DNA of 17,052 nucleotides, taken from positions 1-17,052 of the forward strand of contig SXKQ01000096.1 of NCBI GenBank assembly GCA_005778045.1, in the 5' to 3' direction. Origin of the DNA: Planctomycetia bacterium. GTDB lineage: Bacteria; Planctomycetota; UBA1135; GCA-002686595. Position numbers and translations under genes: made by a program. This document shows positions 1 to 7,471 of this stretch, piece after piece. Numbering within the stretch: the stretch's first letter is position 1; every line of letters starts with the position of its first letter. The notes under the pieces were generated by a model, which made no database searches, was not told the origin of the DNA, and saw only the letters and a program-made list of their open reading frames with translations.

Positions 1-60
1 GCAGATGCGCGGGAGGTAGGTGCGCCAGAAGAGCAGCGTTGTTCGCAGGAACGACATCAT
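1..60 (-). CDS. N-terminus of probable ABC-2 permease (truncated by window edge)
   Basis: Only the first 20 codons are inside the window. They read MMSFLRTTLLFWRTYLPRIC, a short basic start running into a hydrophobic stretch, as at the N-terminus of an ABC-2-type permease. The ATG at 60 overlaps the TGA of the upstream ATPase gene (57-59) by 4 bp (ATGA), and an alternative ATG follows immediately at 57. Position after an ATPase in an ATPase-permease-ATPase series, plus translational coupling, is the main reason for the permease call. The visible residues are too few to assign a family by themselves. Confidence 0.5.
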   Translation of the reverse strand, partial: MMSFLRTTLLFWRTYLPRIC

Positions 61-977
61 CCCACCAGGTAGTCGAACACGGCCTCGAGGTTCGCGTCGT
101 GGCTCTCGATCGAGCGGATTCCGGCGCGCTCGCGCGGCGCGAGCGCCGTGAGCTCGCGGAAGAAGCGCTCGACGTCGCCGGTCTCCACCGCCACGCGGCC
201 ATCGGGCGCGATGCGCACGGAGCTGACGGGCTCGAGCGCCATCAGCGCGGAGGCCAGGCGTCGCGCGTCGCGCGCCACGAGCTCGACGCGGCGCGGGTGG
301 CGCGAGAGGAGCCGGCGGATCTCGCCGACGGAGCCCTGCGCGAGCAGGCGTCCGCGGTGGAACAGCACGATGCTCGGCGTCAGCGCCTCGACCTCGTGCA
401 GCACGTGACTCGAGACGAGCACGTGCATGCCGGCGGCGCCGAGCTCGGCGAAGAGCTTCTGGATCTCCGCGCGGCCGACCGGATCGAGGCCGTTGAGCGG
501 CTCGTCGGCCACCACGAGCTCGGGATCGTGCGCGATCGCCTGCGCGATCTTGGTGCGCTGGCGCATGCCCTTCGAGTAGCCCGCGGTGCGGCGCGAGCGC
601 GCATCGCCGAGACCCACGCGGTCGAGCGCAGCGTTCGCGCGCCGGCGCGCCTCGGGCGGCGCGTAGCCGTGCAGACGCATCAGGAACTCGACCACTTCCA
701 GACCCGTCATGTCGCCCCAGACTGCTTCCTGCTGCGGGCAGAAGCCGACGCGGCGGAAGTACTCGCGGTTCGCGAACGGCGCGTGGCCCAGCACGCGGAT
801 CTCGCCGCGCGCGGGGCGCAGCTCGCCCGCCACCAGCTTGAGGAACGTGCTCTTGCCCTCGCCGTTCGGGCCGACGAGACCGGTGATGCCGCCCTCGATC
901 GCGAGCGTGAGCTCCGAGAGGCCGACCACCTGTCCGTACCAGCAGCCGAGCTTGTCGGCGACCACGAGTGCGCTCAC
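57..977 (-). CDS. ABC transporter ATP-binding protein (NatA/CcmA-like), second ATPase of operon
   Basis: This 306-residue cytoplasmic nucleotide-binding subunit should energise an ABC-2-type exporter. Visible motifs are Walker A GPNGEGKST (36-44), Q-loop Gln82, the signature variant YSKGMRQR (134-141), Walker B LVVADEP (154-160) followed by the D-loop NGLDP, and the switch His191 in VLVSSH. About 100 residues after the ATPase core form a C-terminal regulatory-type extension, as in many exporter ATPases. The start is GTG at 977. It overlaps the permease stop as GTGA and has GGAGG seven bases upstream (989-985). All catalytic motifs are intact, unlike the partner ATPase at 1885-2823. The substrate cannot be told from sequence. 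Confidence 0.93.
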   Translation of the reverse strand: MSALVVADKLGCWYGQVVGLSELTLAIEGGITGLVGPNGEGKSTFLKLVAGELRPARGEIRVLGHAPFANREYFRRVGFCPQQEAVWGDMTGLEVVEFLMRLHGYAPPEARRRANAALDRVGLGDARSRRTAGYSKGMRQRTKIAQAIAHDPELVVADEPLNGLDPVGRAEIQKLFAELGAAGMHVLVSSHVLHEVEALTPSIVLFHRGRLLAQGSVGEIRRLLSRHPRRVELVARDARRLASALMALEPVSSVRIAPDGRVAVETGDVERFFRELTALAPRERAGIRSIESHDANLEAVFDYLVG

Positions 978-1888
978 GCGACGACCTCCAGCCGCCGCAG
1001 GCGCCGCGCGACGAGCCAGCCGCCGACGGCGGCGAGTCCGAGCACGATCGCGAGCGAGTACCACGGGTTCCACTCGAAGCGCGACTGGTTGGCGACCATC
1101 ATCCAGTCGGCGAGGCGACGCAGGTTCATCAGCACGCCGACCATCGACCAGACGCGATCGCCTTGCGTGCCGGCCAGCATCGCGCCGAGCGAGTCGCTGC
1201 CGAGGATGAACGCGAACACGCCGGCGAGTGCGTAGCTCTTGCGCGAGGCGAGCGACGAGATCCCGAGCGCGATCATGCTCAGGACAAAGACGTTGAGCGA
1301 GCTGTAGGCGAGCGCGCCGAGCAACACATCCCACTTCTCGAACAGAAAGGCGTAGTCGGGCGACGAGAAGACGGCCACGAGTCCGATCAGCAGCACGGGG
1401 CCGATCGTCACCATCGCGCCGAAGCTCGCGATCGTCAGGAAGTGCCCAAAGAAGTAGTCGAGCCGTGAGAGTGGACGCGAGAAGTAGAGCAGGTGCGCGC
1501 CCGCCCGCTGGTCTTCGCAGACGAGACCGGCTCCGAACCACGCGATCGCGAGCAGGGCGAAGACGCGACTCACGTAGGTGAAGATCACGATCTGGTCGTG
1601 CACTTGGATCAGCTGGCCCGCGAGTGCCCCGGCGATCGAGCCCGCGGGCCCGCCGCCCATGCCGGGAATCGGTGAGCCCATGCCCTGCTCGAGCGTGAAC
1701 TTGCTGTACACCACGAACGAGAACACGATGCCGGAGATCCACGGCGGCACGAACAGCAGGAACAGCGGCAGCTTGCGCTTGAACGCGACCTGCATGCGCG
1801 CGCGCCAGAGATGCAGCGCGGGGAAGCGCACCGGAGCGAGCTCGCCCTTGAGACGCCGGTAGATCTCGGTGTGCGTCGTCGCGGTCAT
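974..1888 (-). CDS. ABC-2-type transporter permease, six-helix membrane subunit
   Basis: This 304-residue integral membrane protein is sandwiched between two ATPase genes. A basic amphipathic N-terminus of about 39 residues precedes the first membrane helix (about 40-61). A Gly/Pro-rich external loop follows (about 70-86), then about five more hydrophobic segments. The segment CEDQRAGAHLLYFSRPLSR after the second helix is the cytoplasmic loop pattern (D/E...L.SRPLSR) of ABC-2 permeases that contact the ATPase. The ATG at 1888 overlaps the upstream ATPase stop (ATGA) and has AAGGAG seven bases upstream. A longer frame runs back to about 2785, but it is antisense-like Arg-rich readthrough under the neighbouring gene. 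The transported substrate is unknown. Confidence 0.85.
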   Translation of the reverse strand: MTATTHTEIYRRLKGELAPVRFPALHLWRARMQVAFKRKLPLFLLFVPPWISGIVFSFVVYSKFTLEQGMGSPIPGMGGGPAGSIAGALAGQLIQVHDQIVIFTYVSRVFALLAIAWFGAGLVCEDQRAGAHLLYFSRPLSRLDYFFGHFLTIASFGAMVTIGPVLLIGLVAVFSSPDYAFLFEKWDVLLGALAYSSLNVFVLSMIALGISSLASRKSYALAGVFAFILGSDSLGAMLAGTQGDRVWSMVGVLMNLRRLADWMMVANQSRFEWNPWYSLAIVLGLAAVGGWLVARRLRRLEVVA

Positions 1889-2823
1889 CGAGTGGCTCCT
1901 TGGGATTCGCGCAGGAGCCTCAGGAACACGTCCTCGAGCGAGGAGCGCAGATCCTCGACGCCCTCGATCCACGCGCCGCTCCCGCAGGCGAGCTCGAACA
2001 GCCCGTCGGCATCCTCGAGTCGCGCCGCGATGCGGAAAGCACCCGGGCCCGTGCGCGTGACGCCCATGCCGGCTGCCGCGAGCGCGCGCTCGAAGGCCGC
2101 CTCGTCGCCGCCGACGCGCACCCGCATCACATGCTCGTCCGAGCGCGTCAGATCCGCGATCGAGCCGCTCTCGATCACGCGACCGCGATTGAGCACAACG
2201 ACGTGATCGCAGGTGCGCTCGACGTCGGGCAGCTGGTGCGAGCAAAGGATCACGTGCTTGCCCTGCGCATGGCCGAGGTCGTGCACGAGGTCGAGCATGT
2301 GGCGACGGCCCTTGGGGTCGAGGCCGTGGGTCGGCTCGTCGAGCAGCAGCAGCGGCGGGTCGTGCGCGATCGCCTGCGCGAGCTTCACGCGCTGCTTCAT
2401 GCCGGTCGAGTACTCGCTCATCGGGCGGTAGCGCTGGTCGTCGAGTCCGACGTAGTCGAGCGACTCGTGCGCGCGTGTCATGGCGTCGGCGGGCGTGAGG
2501 CCGGTGATGCGTCCGAGTGTCGTCACCATCTCGACCGCGTTCATGCCGGGCAGCAGACAGTCGCTCTCGGGCATGTACCCGACGCGCTGGCGCAGCTGGA
2601 GGGCGTCGGCGCTCTTCGATGGATCGAGATCGAGGATGCGCGCCGAGCCCTCGTCGGGCTCGATCAGGCCGAGCAGCAGCTTGATCAACGTCGTCGTGCC
2701 CGCGCCGTGGGGGCCGAGCAGGCCCACCGGACCGCCGGGGAACTCGAGCGAGAGCCCGTCGAGCGCGCGTACCGAGCGGTAGCACTTGACGAGGCCGCGG
2801 ATGGAGATGACCGGATCGCTCAT
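1885..2823 (-). CDS. ABC transporter ATP-binding protein with Walker A Lys replaced by Thr
   Basis: This 312-residue first gene of the exporter operon has the normal length for a NatA-type ATPase. Motifs are Walker A GPHGAGTTT (37-45), the GYMPE region at 82-86 (Glu at the Q-loop position, common in this family), signature YSTGMKQR (138-145), Walker B LLLLDEP (158-164) with HGLDP after it, and switch His196 in ILCSH. The Walker A Lys that binds the ATP phosphates is Thr43 here (codon ACG at 2697-2695). Asn in GPN is also His (39). The gene is otherwise complete and not decayed, so this may be a degenerate ATP site, a tolerated variant, or a one-base sequence error (AAG to ACG). Its product probably pairs with the permease at 974-1888. 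Confidence 0.92.
   Translation of the reverse strand: MSDPVISIRGLVKCYRSVRALDGLSLEFPGGPVGLLGPHGAGTTTLIKLLLGLIEPDEGSARILDLDPSKSADALQLRQRVGYMPESDCLLPGMNAVEMVTTLGRITGLTPADAMTRAHESLDYVGLDDQRYRPMSEYSTGMKQRVKLAQAIAHDPPLLLLDEPTHGLDPKGRRHMLDLVHDLGHAQGKHVILCSHQLPDVERTCDHVVVLNRGRVIESGSIADLTRSDEHVMRVRVGGDEAAFERALAAAGMGVTRTGPGAFRIAARLEDADGLFELACGSGAWIEGVEDLRSSLEDVFLRLLRESQGATR
1896..1901 (-). promoter_or_regulatory. Shine-Dalgarno AAGGAG of the permease gene
   Basis: AAGGAG lies seven bases before the ATG at 1888, inside the 3' end of the upstream ATPase gene. It fixes the permease start and shows that this operon uses SD-led internal initiation. Confidence 0.7.
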
Positions 2824-2833
2824 GGGGCGCAGC

Positions 2834-2862
2834 GAGAATGACGCCGGGCGCTACGCATGCAA
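2834..2862 (-). promoter_or_regulatory. Candidate promoter of the ABC exporter operon
   Basis: On the minus strand, TTGCAT (2862-2857) is followed after 17 bases by ATTCTC (2839-2834), ten bases before the ATG at 2823. The spacing is ideal for a sigma-70-type promoter, but the -10 match is weak. The transcript would have only a few leader bases, and no Shine-Dalgarno is seen. Confidence 0.3.
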
Positions 2863-2954
2863 GCCGCAGCCGGATTTCGCGCAGCCCTTACGGCGGCCTT
2901 GAACGGTCCAGCTTGCGCCGCCACAACGCGCGCCGACTGCTAACATGACGGATT

Positions 2955-2961
2955 GGAGGAG
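2955..2961 (+). promoter_or_regulatory. Shine-Dalgarno GGAGGAG before the coiled-coil protein gene
   Basis: GGAGGAG precedes the ATG at 2974 by 12 bases, slightly long but the only strong site in the divergent gap 2824-2973. The open frame extends back to a TTG at 2953, but the ribosome site then lies inside the coding sequence, so the ATG is preferred. TAACAT at 2941-2946 could serve as a -10 element, with no convincing -35. Confidence 0.5.
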
Positions 2962-2973
2962 CCCCCCCAACGC

Positions 2974-4788
2974 ATGCAGCAAGACGAACAGGATCCGCGC
3001 GCCGACGGGCCGCGCCCCTACGAGGTCCTGTGGACGCCCGGGCCCGAAGCGCCGGCGGAGGCCGTCGCCGCGCCCGAGACGACGGTCCCGCCGGTCGCGC
3101 GCCCAAGGGCGGTGGCGGCGGAACCTGCGCGGCGCGGAGGGCACGGCTGGGGGACCACGCTGCTCGTCGCCGCGCTTGCCGCAGGCCTGACGATGGCCCT
3201 CGGACTGCCGCTCACGCACGACGAAGTGCGCGCGGAGGAGCCGCCGGAGCTCGCGAAGCTGCGCGCCGACTTGGCGACGGCCGCGCGGGAGCTCGAGCTG
3301 GCGCACCGCGTCGCCAGCGAGGCCGACCTGCGTGCGGCGGAGTCCGAGCGGATGCGGCTCGCCGATGCGAGCGCGGTCGGGGAGAGCACCGAAAAACTGC
3401 GGGAGCAACTCTCGGCGGCGCATTCCGAGCAAGAGTCGCTGGCCGCGGAGCTCGCCGCGGCGCGGGTGCGTGTCGAGGAACTCGCGGCGCACCCTCCCGC
3501 GCTCGCAGCGGAGTCGACGGACGAGCAGCGTGCGACGCGAGTGTTCGAGGCCGGACTCACTGCCGTGACGGAGGCACGCCTCGCGGATGCGCGGGAGGCC
3601 TGTGTTTCGCTGGAGCGTCTCGGTCTGGGCGGGGCCGTGGATCTCGCTCGCGTCGTGGAAGTCGGGGAGGCGCTCGGGCGCTTCGAGGCGAGTTGTGCGA
3701 CGGGGCCCGTAGTTCCCGGCGAGTTGCGCGCGGCGCTCAATTGCCTCGAGTCCGCGCGCGGCGCGCAGACCACGCTCGTGGCAGCGCGCATCGCGTGGCT
3801 CGCCCCGTCCGAAGTCGCGACGCGCGTGTGCGAGGCCCTGTCCGCCGCGCTCGCTGCCCTTGCCGCGCGTGCCGACGCGGCGAAGGCCAAGCTCAAGGAA
3901 CTCGACGACGCTCAGTGGGCGACGCTCGTGAATCAGTGGAAGGCCGTACAGTCGACAGACGCGCTCGAGCACGCCGCGCGCTTCGGCTGCGGACATCTCG
4001 CCGAGGTCGCGCCGAAGCTCGTGCCGGAGCTGCGCATGGCGCTGTTCCGCTTCCGCCGGCTCGATCTCGCGCAGCTCCGAGACCTGAAGGGCCTGTCCGA
4101 ATGGGCTGAGCGCGCCCGCCTCGGTTCGGTCACGCTTTCGCCGCGCGAGCGCGCCGATCTCGAGCTGTTAGCCTTCGGGCAGCGCTGGTTCGACGACCAG
4201 CCGGGCAACGAGCTGCCGCCGGACTGGGCGACGATCGAGTTCGACGCGCCCGCTGGCGAGCACGGAGACTGGCGCCGTGAGCTGCAGCTCCTGTGGAGCC
4301 TCTCGCAGCCCGAGTCTGGCTTTCCTGTGCGTGACAACGGGCTGCGCATCTATCGACTCGTCGACGCGCAGGGCCGCGTCGAGTGGTGGCGCGAGCTCGC
4401 GATCTCGGCGCGCGACGGCGTATGGCGCGTACAGCGCGACCGGATCGCGGCCGATGGCGAGCAGTTGCTCGCGAGCGACACCCTGCGCATCGAGCGGCGC
4501 GGCGGCGAGTTCGTGCTCGCGGACACGGGCGAGACGCTCCTGGACTTGCGAGCACTCGGCGCCACGACGCGCGTAGCCGTCTTTTCATCGCAGCTCGATG
4601 CCTCGCTCCCCGATGTTCTCGGGGTCGACGCGGCGGCTCTCGGGGAGTTTCGCGGACGGCAGCCCGTGTGCGTGATCCACGCGCTGGCCGGTACGCGACG
4701 CTGGTTCGAGCCGCGCTGGGGTCTCGTGCGCGAGGAAGTCACGACCACGCGTGGCCTCGTCGTGCGCGATCTCGTCTTCGCGCGCTGA
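2974..4788 (+). CDS. Single-pass membrane protein with coiled coil, family not recognised
   Basis: I do not recognise this 604-residue protein. Residues 1-58 are Pro/Ala-rich and probably cytoplasmic. About 59-80 is one membrane segment preceded by RRGG. About 85-180 is a heptad-like Ala/Glu/Leu-rich coiled coil. The remainder is a helical region to about residue 390, then a C-terminal part richer in alternating hydrophobic and aromatic residues (WWRELAIS, RRWFEPRWG) that looks beta-rich. The N-in, C-out layout suggests the coiled coil and C-terminal domain lie in the periplasm. The gene stands opposite the ABC operon, and the next gene starts 19 bases downstream. Codon usage matches its neighbours. 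A structural or scaffold role is possible but unsupported. Confidence 0.8.
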   Translation: MQQDEQDPRADGPRPYEVLWTPGPEAPAEAVAAPETTVPPVARPRAVAAEPARRGGHGWGTTLLVAALAAGLTMALGLPLTHDEVRAEEPPELAKLRADLATAARELELAHRVASEADLRAAESERMRLADASAVGESTEKLREQLSAAHSEQESLAAELAAARVRVEELAAHPPALAAESTDEQRATRVFEAGLTAVTEARLADAREACVSLERLGLGGAVDLARVVEVGEALGRFEASCATGPVVPGELRAALNCLESARGAQTTLVAARIAWLAPSEVATRVCEALSAALAALAARADAAKAKLKELDDAQWATLVNQWKAVQSTDALEHAARFGCGHLAEVAPKLVPELRMALFRFRRLDLAQLRDLKGLSEWAERARLGSVTLSPRERADLELLAFGQRWFDDQPGNELPPDWATIEFDAPAGEHGDWRRELQLLWSLSQPESGFPVRDNGLRIYRLVDAQGRVEWWRELAISARDGVWRVQRDRIAADGEQLLASDTLRIERRGGEFVLADTGETLLDLRALGATTRVAVFSSQLDASLPDVLGVDAAALGEFRGRQPVCVIHALAGTRRWFEPRWGLVREEVTTTRGLVVRDLVFAR

Positions 4789-4794
4789 ACGACG

Positions 4795-4800
4795 TATCGT
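4795..4800 (+). promoter_or_regulatory. TATCGT -10-like element immediately before the TIM-barrel gene
   Basis: TATCGT ends seven bases before the ATG at 4808. No Shine-Dalgarno lies in the 19-base gap, and no good -35 is visible within the preceding gene. It fits the short-leader pattern seen at 8094 and 9214. Confidence 0.3.
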
Positions 4801-4807
4801 TCTGCGC

Positions 4808-5704
4808 ATGTTCGATCGCAGGCGCTTTCTCGTGACCGGCGGAGCCTTCGCGCTGTCGGCGGCGTTCGTCTCCAAGCTGCAAGCTCAGGAAGCGCGCGCG
4901 CCGCGCAAGTTGCGCAAGGCGCTCATGCTCTACATGTGCCGCGACGGCAAGTCGCTGCGCGAGAAGTTCGAGATCATCCGTCGAGCGGGCTTCGAGGGCG
5001 TCGAGCTCGACAGCCCGAGCCCGATTTCGCGCGAGGAAGTGCTGGCGGCGCGCGACGCGACCGGGCTCGCGGTGTGCGGCACGGTCGACTCGGTTCACTG
5101 GCGCAAGCAGCTCGCGGACCCCAGCGAGCAGGTGCGCAAGGAAGCGGTCGAGGCGCTCGAGGTCGCCATCCGCGATTGCCATGCGTTCGGCGGTGACAGC
5201 GTGCTGCTCGTGCCCGCGATCGTGAACACGACCGTCGACTACTCGAGCGCCTACGAGCGCTCGCAAGCCGAGATCCGTCGCGTGCTGCCGCTCGCCGCCG
5301 AGCTCAAGGTGAAGATCGGCATCGAGAACGTGTGGAACGACTTCCTGCTCTCACCACTGGAGGCCGCGCGCTACCTCGACGAGTTCGAGAGTCCTTGGGT
5401 CGGCTGGCACCTCGACTGCGGCAACATTGTGAACTACGGCCACGGCGAGCAGTGGGTGCGGATTCTCGGGAAGCGCCTGTGCAAGCTGCACATCAAGGAC
5501 TACAGCCGCAAGCGTCGCGATGACGAGGGCCTGTGGAAGGGCTTCGATGTCGCGCTGGGCGAGGGCGACGCGAACTGGAAGGCGCTGATGACGGCGCTCG
5601 AAGAGGTCGGGTTCGCCGGCTGGGCCTCGGCCGAGGTCGCGGCCGGCGACGAGGCGCACCTGCGCGACGTCGTCGCGCGCATGGACCGCATCTTCGCGCT
5701 GTGA
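4808..5704 (+). CDS. Tat-exported sugar phosphate isomerase/epimerase-like TIM-barrel protein
   Basis: This 298-residue protein belongs to the xylose isomerase-like TIM-barrel family (AP endonuclease 2 fold). Its N-terminus has a twin-arginine signal, DRRRFLVTGG (3-12), then a hydrophobic stretch and a likely LQA cleavage site near residue 26, so it should be exported folded. Expected metal or substrate ligands are present: Glu173 in GIENVWN, His201 and Asp203 in WHLDCGN, His228 in LHIKD, and Glu276 in ASAEV. The family epimerises or isomerises sugars, often with a divalent metal, but the substrate here cannot be named. The start at 4808 is chosen because it opens the Tat signal. An in-frame ATG at 4751 would add 19 residues inside the preceding gene. 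Its stop overlaps the next start (GTGA). Confidence 0.87.
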   Translation: MFDRRRFLVTGGAFALSAAFVSKLQAQEARAPRKLRKALMLYMCRDGKSLREKFEIIRRAGFEGVELDSPSPISREEVLAARDATGLAVCGTVDSVHWRKQLADPSEQVRKEAVEALEVAIRDCHAFGGDSVLLVPAIVNTTVDYSSAYERSQAEIRRVLPLAAELKVKIGIENVWNDFLLSPLEAARYLDEFESPWVGWHLDCGNIVNYGHGEQWVRILGKRLCKLHIKDYSRKRRDDEGLWKGFDVALGEGDANWKALMTALEEVGFAGWASAEVAAGDEAHLRDVVARMDRIFAL

Positions 5705-6210
5705 GCTTGCTTGGGATGCGTGTTGGCGCTCTCTCGGGCGCGCTCGTCGTGCTCGCGGGCTGCGCGGCGAAGTCGGTCGACGCGCGTGCGCCGGACGAAC
5801 TCGCAGACCTCACTTGGCTGGCGGGAACGTGGACTTGCGAGAGCGCGCCCGGAGAATCCATCGAAGAGAGCTGGGTACACGCGCGCGGCGGCTGGATGCT
5901 CGGCGTTGGTCGCACGCTGCGCGTTGACGCGGCGAGGGAGCGCGTGATCGGATTCGAGTACCTGCGCCTTGAGCAGCGCGCGGATGGAGTCGTCTATGTC
6001 GCGCAGCCCGGCGGGCGCGCGCCCGGCACCGAGTTCCGGCTTGTCGAGCATGTTGGGAAGGCGTAGTCGTTCGAGAATCCCGCGCACGACTTCCCGCGCT
6101 GTATTCGCTACCAGCGCCAAGGCGATGCGCGCTTCACGGCCACTCTTTCCGGTTCCGAGGGCGGCCAGCCGCTGCAAGTAGCGCTCGAGTACCGTCGGAC
6201 GACCCGCTAG
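5701..6210 (+). pseudogene. DUF6265-type lipoprotein gene interrupted by in-frame TAG
   Basis: The GTG at 5701 overlaps the preceding stop by 4 bp (an ATG at 5716 is an alternative start). The product begins with a lipoprotein signal ending VLAGC. It continues with the DUF6265-like sequence TWLAGTWTCES, EESWVHARGGWMLGVGRT and GFEYLRLEQ, and stops at TAG 6064-6066 after about 121 codons. The same frame then continues SFENPAHDFPRCIRYQRQG and further to a second TAG at 6208-6210. FENPxHDFP is the hallmark C-terminal motif of this family, so a single nonsense codon splits one gene of about 169 residues. TAG also ends the genes at 10182 and 13536, so it is a genuine stop codon here. Either a real mutation or a sequence error could explain it. 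The family's function is unknown. Confidence 0.8.
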
Positions 6211-6219
6211 GCGGGCTTT
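6203..6219 (+). terminator. Short GC hairpin with T run at the ancestral end of the lipoprotein gene
   Basis: CCCGC (6203-6207) and GCGGG (6211-6215) form a 5-bp stem whose three-base loop is the second TAG stop. CTTT follows. The stem and T run are short, so termination may be weak. The placement supports 6210 as the original gene end. Confidence 0.4.
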
Positions 6220-6221
6220 GG

Positions 6222-6250
6222 TTGCGCCATCTCGGCGAGTGGGCGACACT
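6222..6250 (+). promoter_or_regulatory. Candidate promoter of the secreted hydrolase gene
   Basis: TTGCGC (6222-6227), 17 bases, then GACACT (6245-6250) ending six bases before the ATG at 6257. The spacing is ideal but the -10 is poor. No Shine-Dalgarno is present, so transcription may start at or near the ATG. Confidence 0.3.
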
Positions 6251-6256
6251 TCGACA

Positions 6257-7471
6257 ATGTTCGCTCCCCTGCGCATCGCCCTCGTGTCCTGCGCTCTCGC
6301 CTTTCCGGCGCTAGCTCAGGACTTCTCGGTCGCCGGGCCCTACGGCGCTGGCTGGACGACCGTGACGGTCGCGCGCCCGAACGGAACCACGTTCAGCGCG
6401 CGCTTCACCTATCCCGCCACGGGCAACGGTCAGGGCCAGCCGTTCCAGCCCGCGGGCGCGCCCTATCCGGCCGTCTCCTTCGGCCACGGCTTCCAGCAGC
6501 CCGCGAGCGCGTACCAGGCGACGTACTCGCACTTCGCGTCGTGGGGCTACTTCGTCATCGCGACGGAGTCGGAGAACACGTTCTTTCCGAGCCACCAGAA
6601 CTTCGCCAACGACCTGCGCCACTCGTTGACGTGGCTCGAGCAGCAGGACGGCAACCCGGTGTCGCCGTGGTACCAGCGCATCGACACGCTCGCGCTCGCG
6701 CTGAGCGGGCATTCCATGGGCGGCGGCGCGAGCATCCTCGCCGCAGCCGTCGACAACCGCGTGAGCGCGCTCGCGAACTTCGCGGCCGCCGAGACGAACC
6801 CGTCCGCCGTCGCCGCGATTCCCAGCGTCGCCTGCCCGATCAGCCTGATCTCTGGCTCGGCGGACACGGTCGTGCCCGTGTCGAGCAACGGCCAACTGAT
6901 GTTCAATGCCGCGCGTGCACCCAAGATCCTGCCGTCGATCCTTGGAGGCTTTCACTGCGGATTCGTCGACGCGCCTTCGTTCGGCGGCTTTGGCTGCGAC
7001 TCGGGCACGATCACCAAGGCCGTGCAGATGGCGAATGGCCGTCGGCTCGCGGTCGAGTTCCTCGAGCTGAACCTGCGCGGCCGTCAGGACCTGTGGAAGC
7101 GGGTCTGGGGCGAGACGATGAAGCTCGATCCGGCGCTCGCGGTACAGAGCCAGCCCTTCGCGCGCGTGACGCCCTTCGCGCAGCGCGTGCCCACGACCGC
7201 GGGCGCCAGCGCCGTGTTCACGTTCGACGTGCAGAACACCGCTCCCCACGTCGATTCGCTCGACGTGCTCGTCGAAGGCCTGCCTTGGTCCTACACGCTG
7301 TCCGCGAGCTCGACCGGCCCGCTGCTCCCCGGCGCGAGCGTGCAGCTGCAGTGCAGCGTGCAGGTTCCCGCGGGAACGGTGCCCGGCCTGCAGCGCTTCA
7401 CGCTGTCGGCGCGGCGCGCTTCCGACGGCGCTACGCGCGCCTACGGCCTACGAGGCGTCCGGATCCTGTGA
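6257..7471 (+). CDS. Secreted alpha/beta hydrolase, cutinase/PETase/dienelactone hydrolase-like, with C-terminal beta domain
   Basis: This 404-residue protein starts with a Sec signal peptide ending FPALA-QD (about residue 21). The hydrolase domain (about 25-290) has a SFGHGF segment that could shape the oxyanion hole, nucleophile Ser153 in GHSMGGG, Asp203 in GSADTVVPV and His233 in GGFHCGF. The order, spacing and GxSMGGG elbow resemble bacterial cutinases and PET hydrolases. The Trp that normally follows the next strand in PETase is not evident (AAAETNPS here), so another ester substrate is quite possible. Residues from about 295 form an Ig/NEW3-like beta domain (FTFDVQNTAP, LLPGASVQLQCSVQVPAG) that may bind substrate or cell surface. 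The ATG at 6257 is chosen because it opens the signal peptide. The 3' end overlaps yciB tail to tail by 24 bp. Confidence 0.85.
   Translation: MFAPLRIALVSCALAFPALAQDFSVAGPYGAGWTTVTVARPNGTTFSARFTYPATGNGQGQPFQPAGAPYPAVSFGHGFQQPASAYQATYSHFASWGYFVIATESENTFFPSHQNFANDLRHSLTWLEQQDGNPVSPWYQRIDTLALALSGHSMGGGASILAAAVDNRVSALANFAAAETNPSAVAAIPSVACPISLISGSADTVVPVSSNGQLMFNAARAPKILPSILGGFHCGFVDAPSFGGFGCDSGTITKAVQMANGRRLAVEFLELNLRGRQDLWKRVWGETMKLDPALAVQSQPFARVTPFAQRVPTTAGASAVFTFDVQNTAPHVDSLDVLVEGLPWSYTLSASSTGPLLPGASVQLQCSVQVPAGTVPGLQRFTLSARRASDGATRAYGLRGVRIL

Noticed and set aside
39..1235. A long plus-strand open frame opposite the ABC ATPase and permease genes
   Set aside because: Its translation is Arg/Ala/His-rich with no motifs, and the opposite strand encodes complete ABC domains with overlapping starts and SD sites. 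It is a GC-driven shadow.
6064..6066. Pyrrolysine or genome-wide recoding of TAG
   Set aside because: TAG ends other intact genes in this window (10182 and 13536), and nothing of the pyrrolysine machinery is here. A mutation or read error is simpler.
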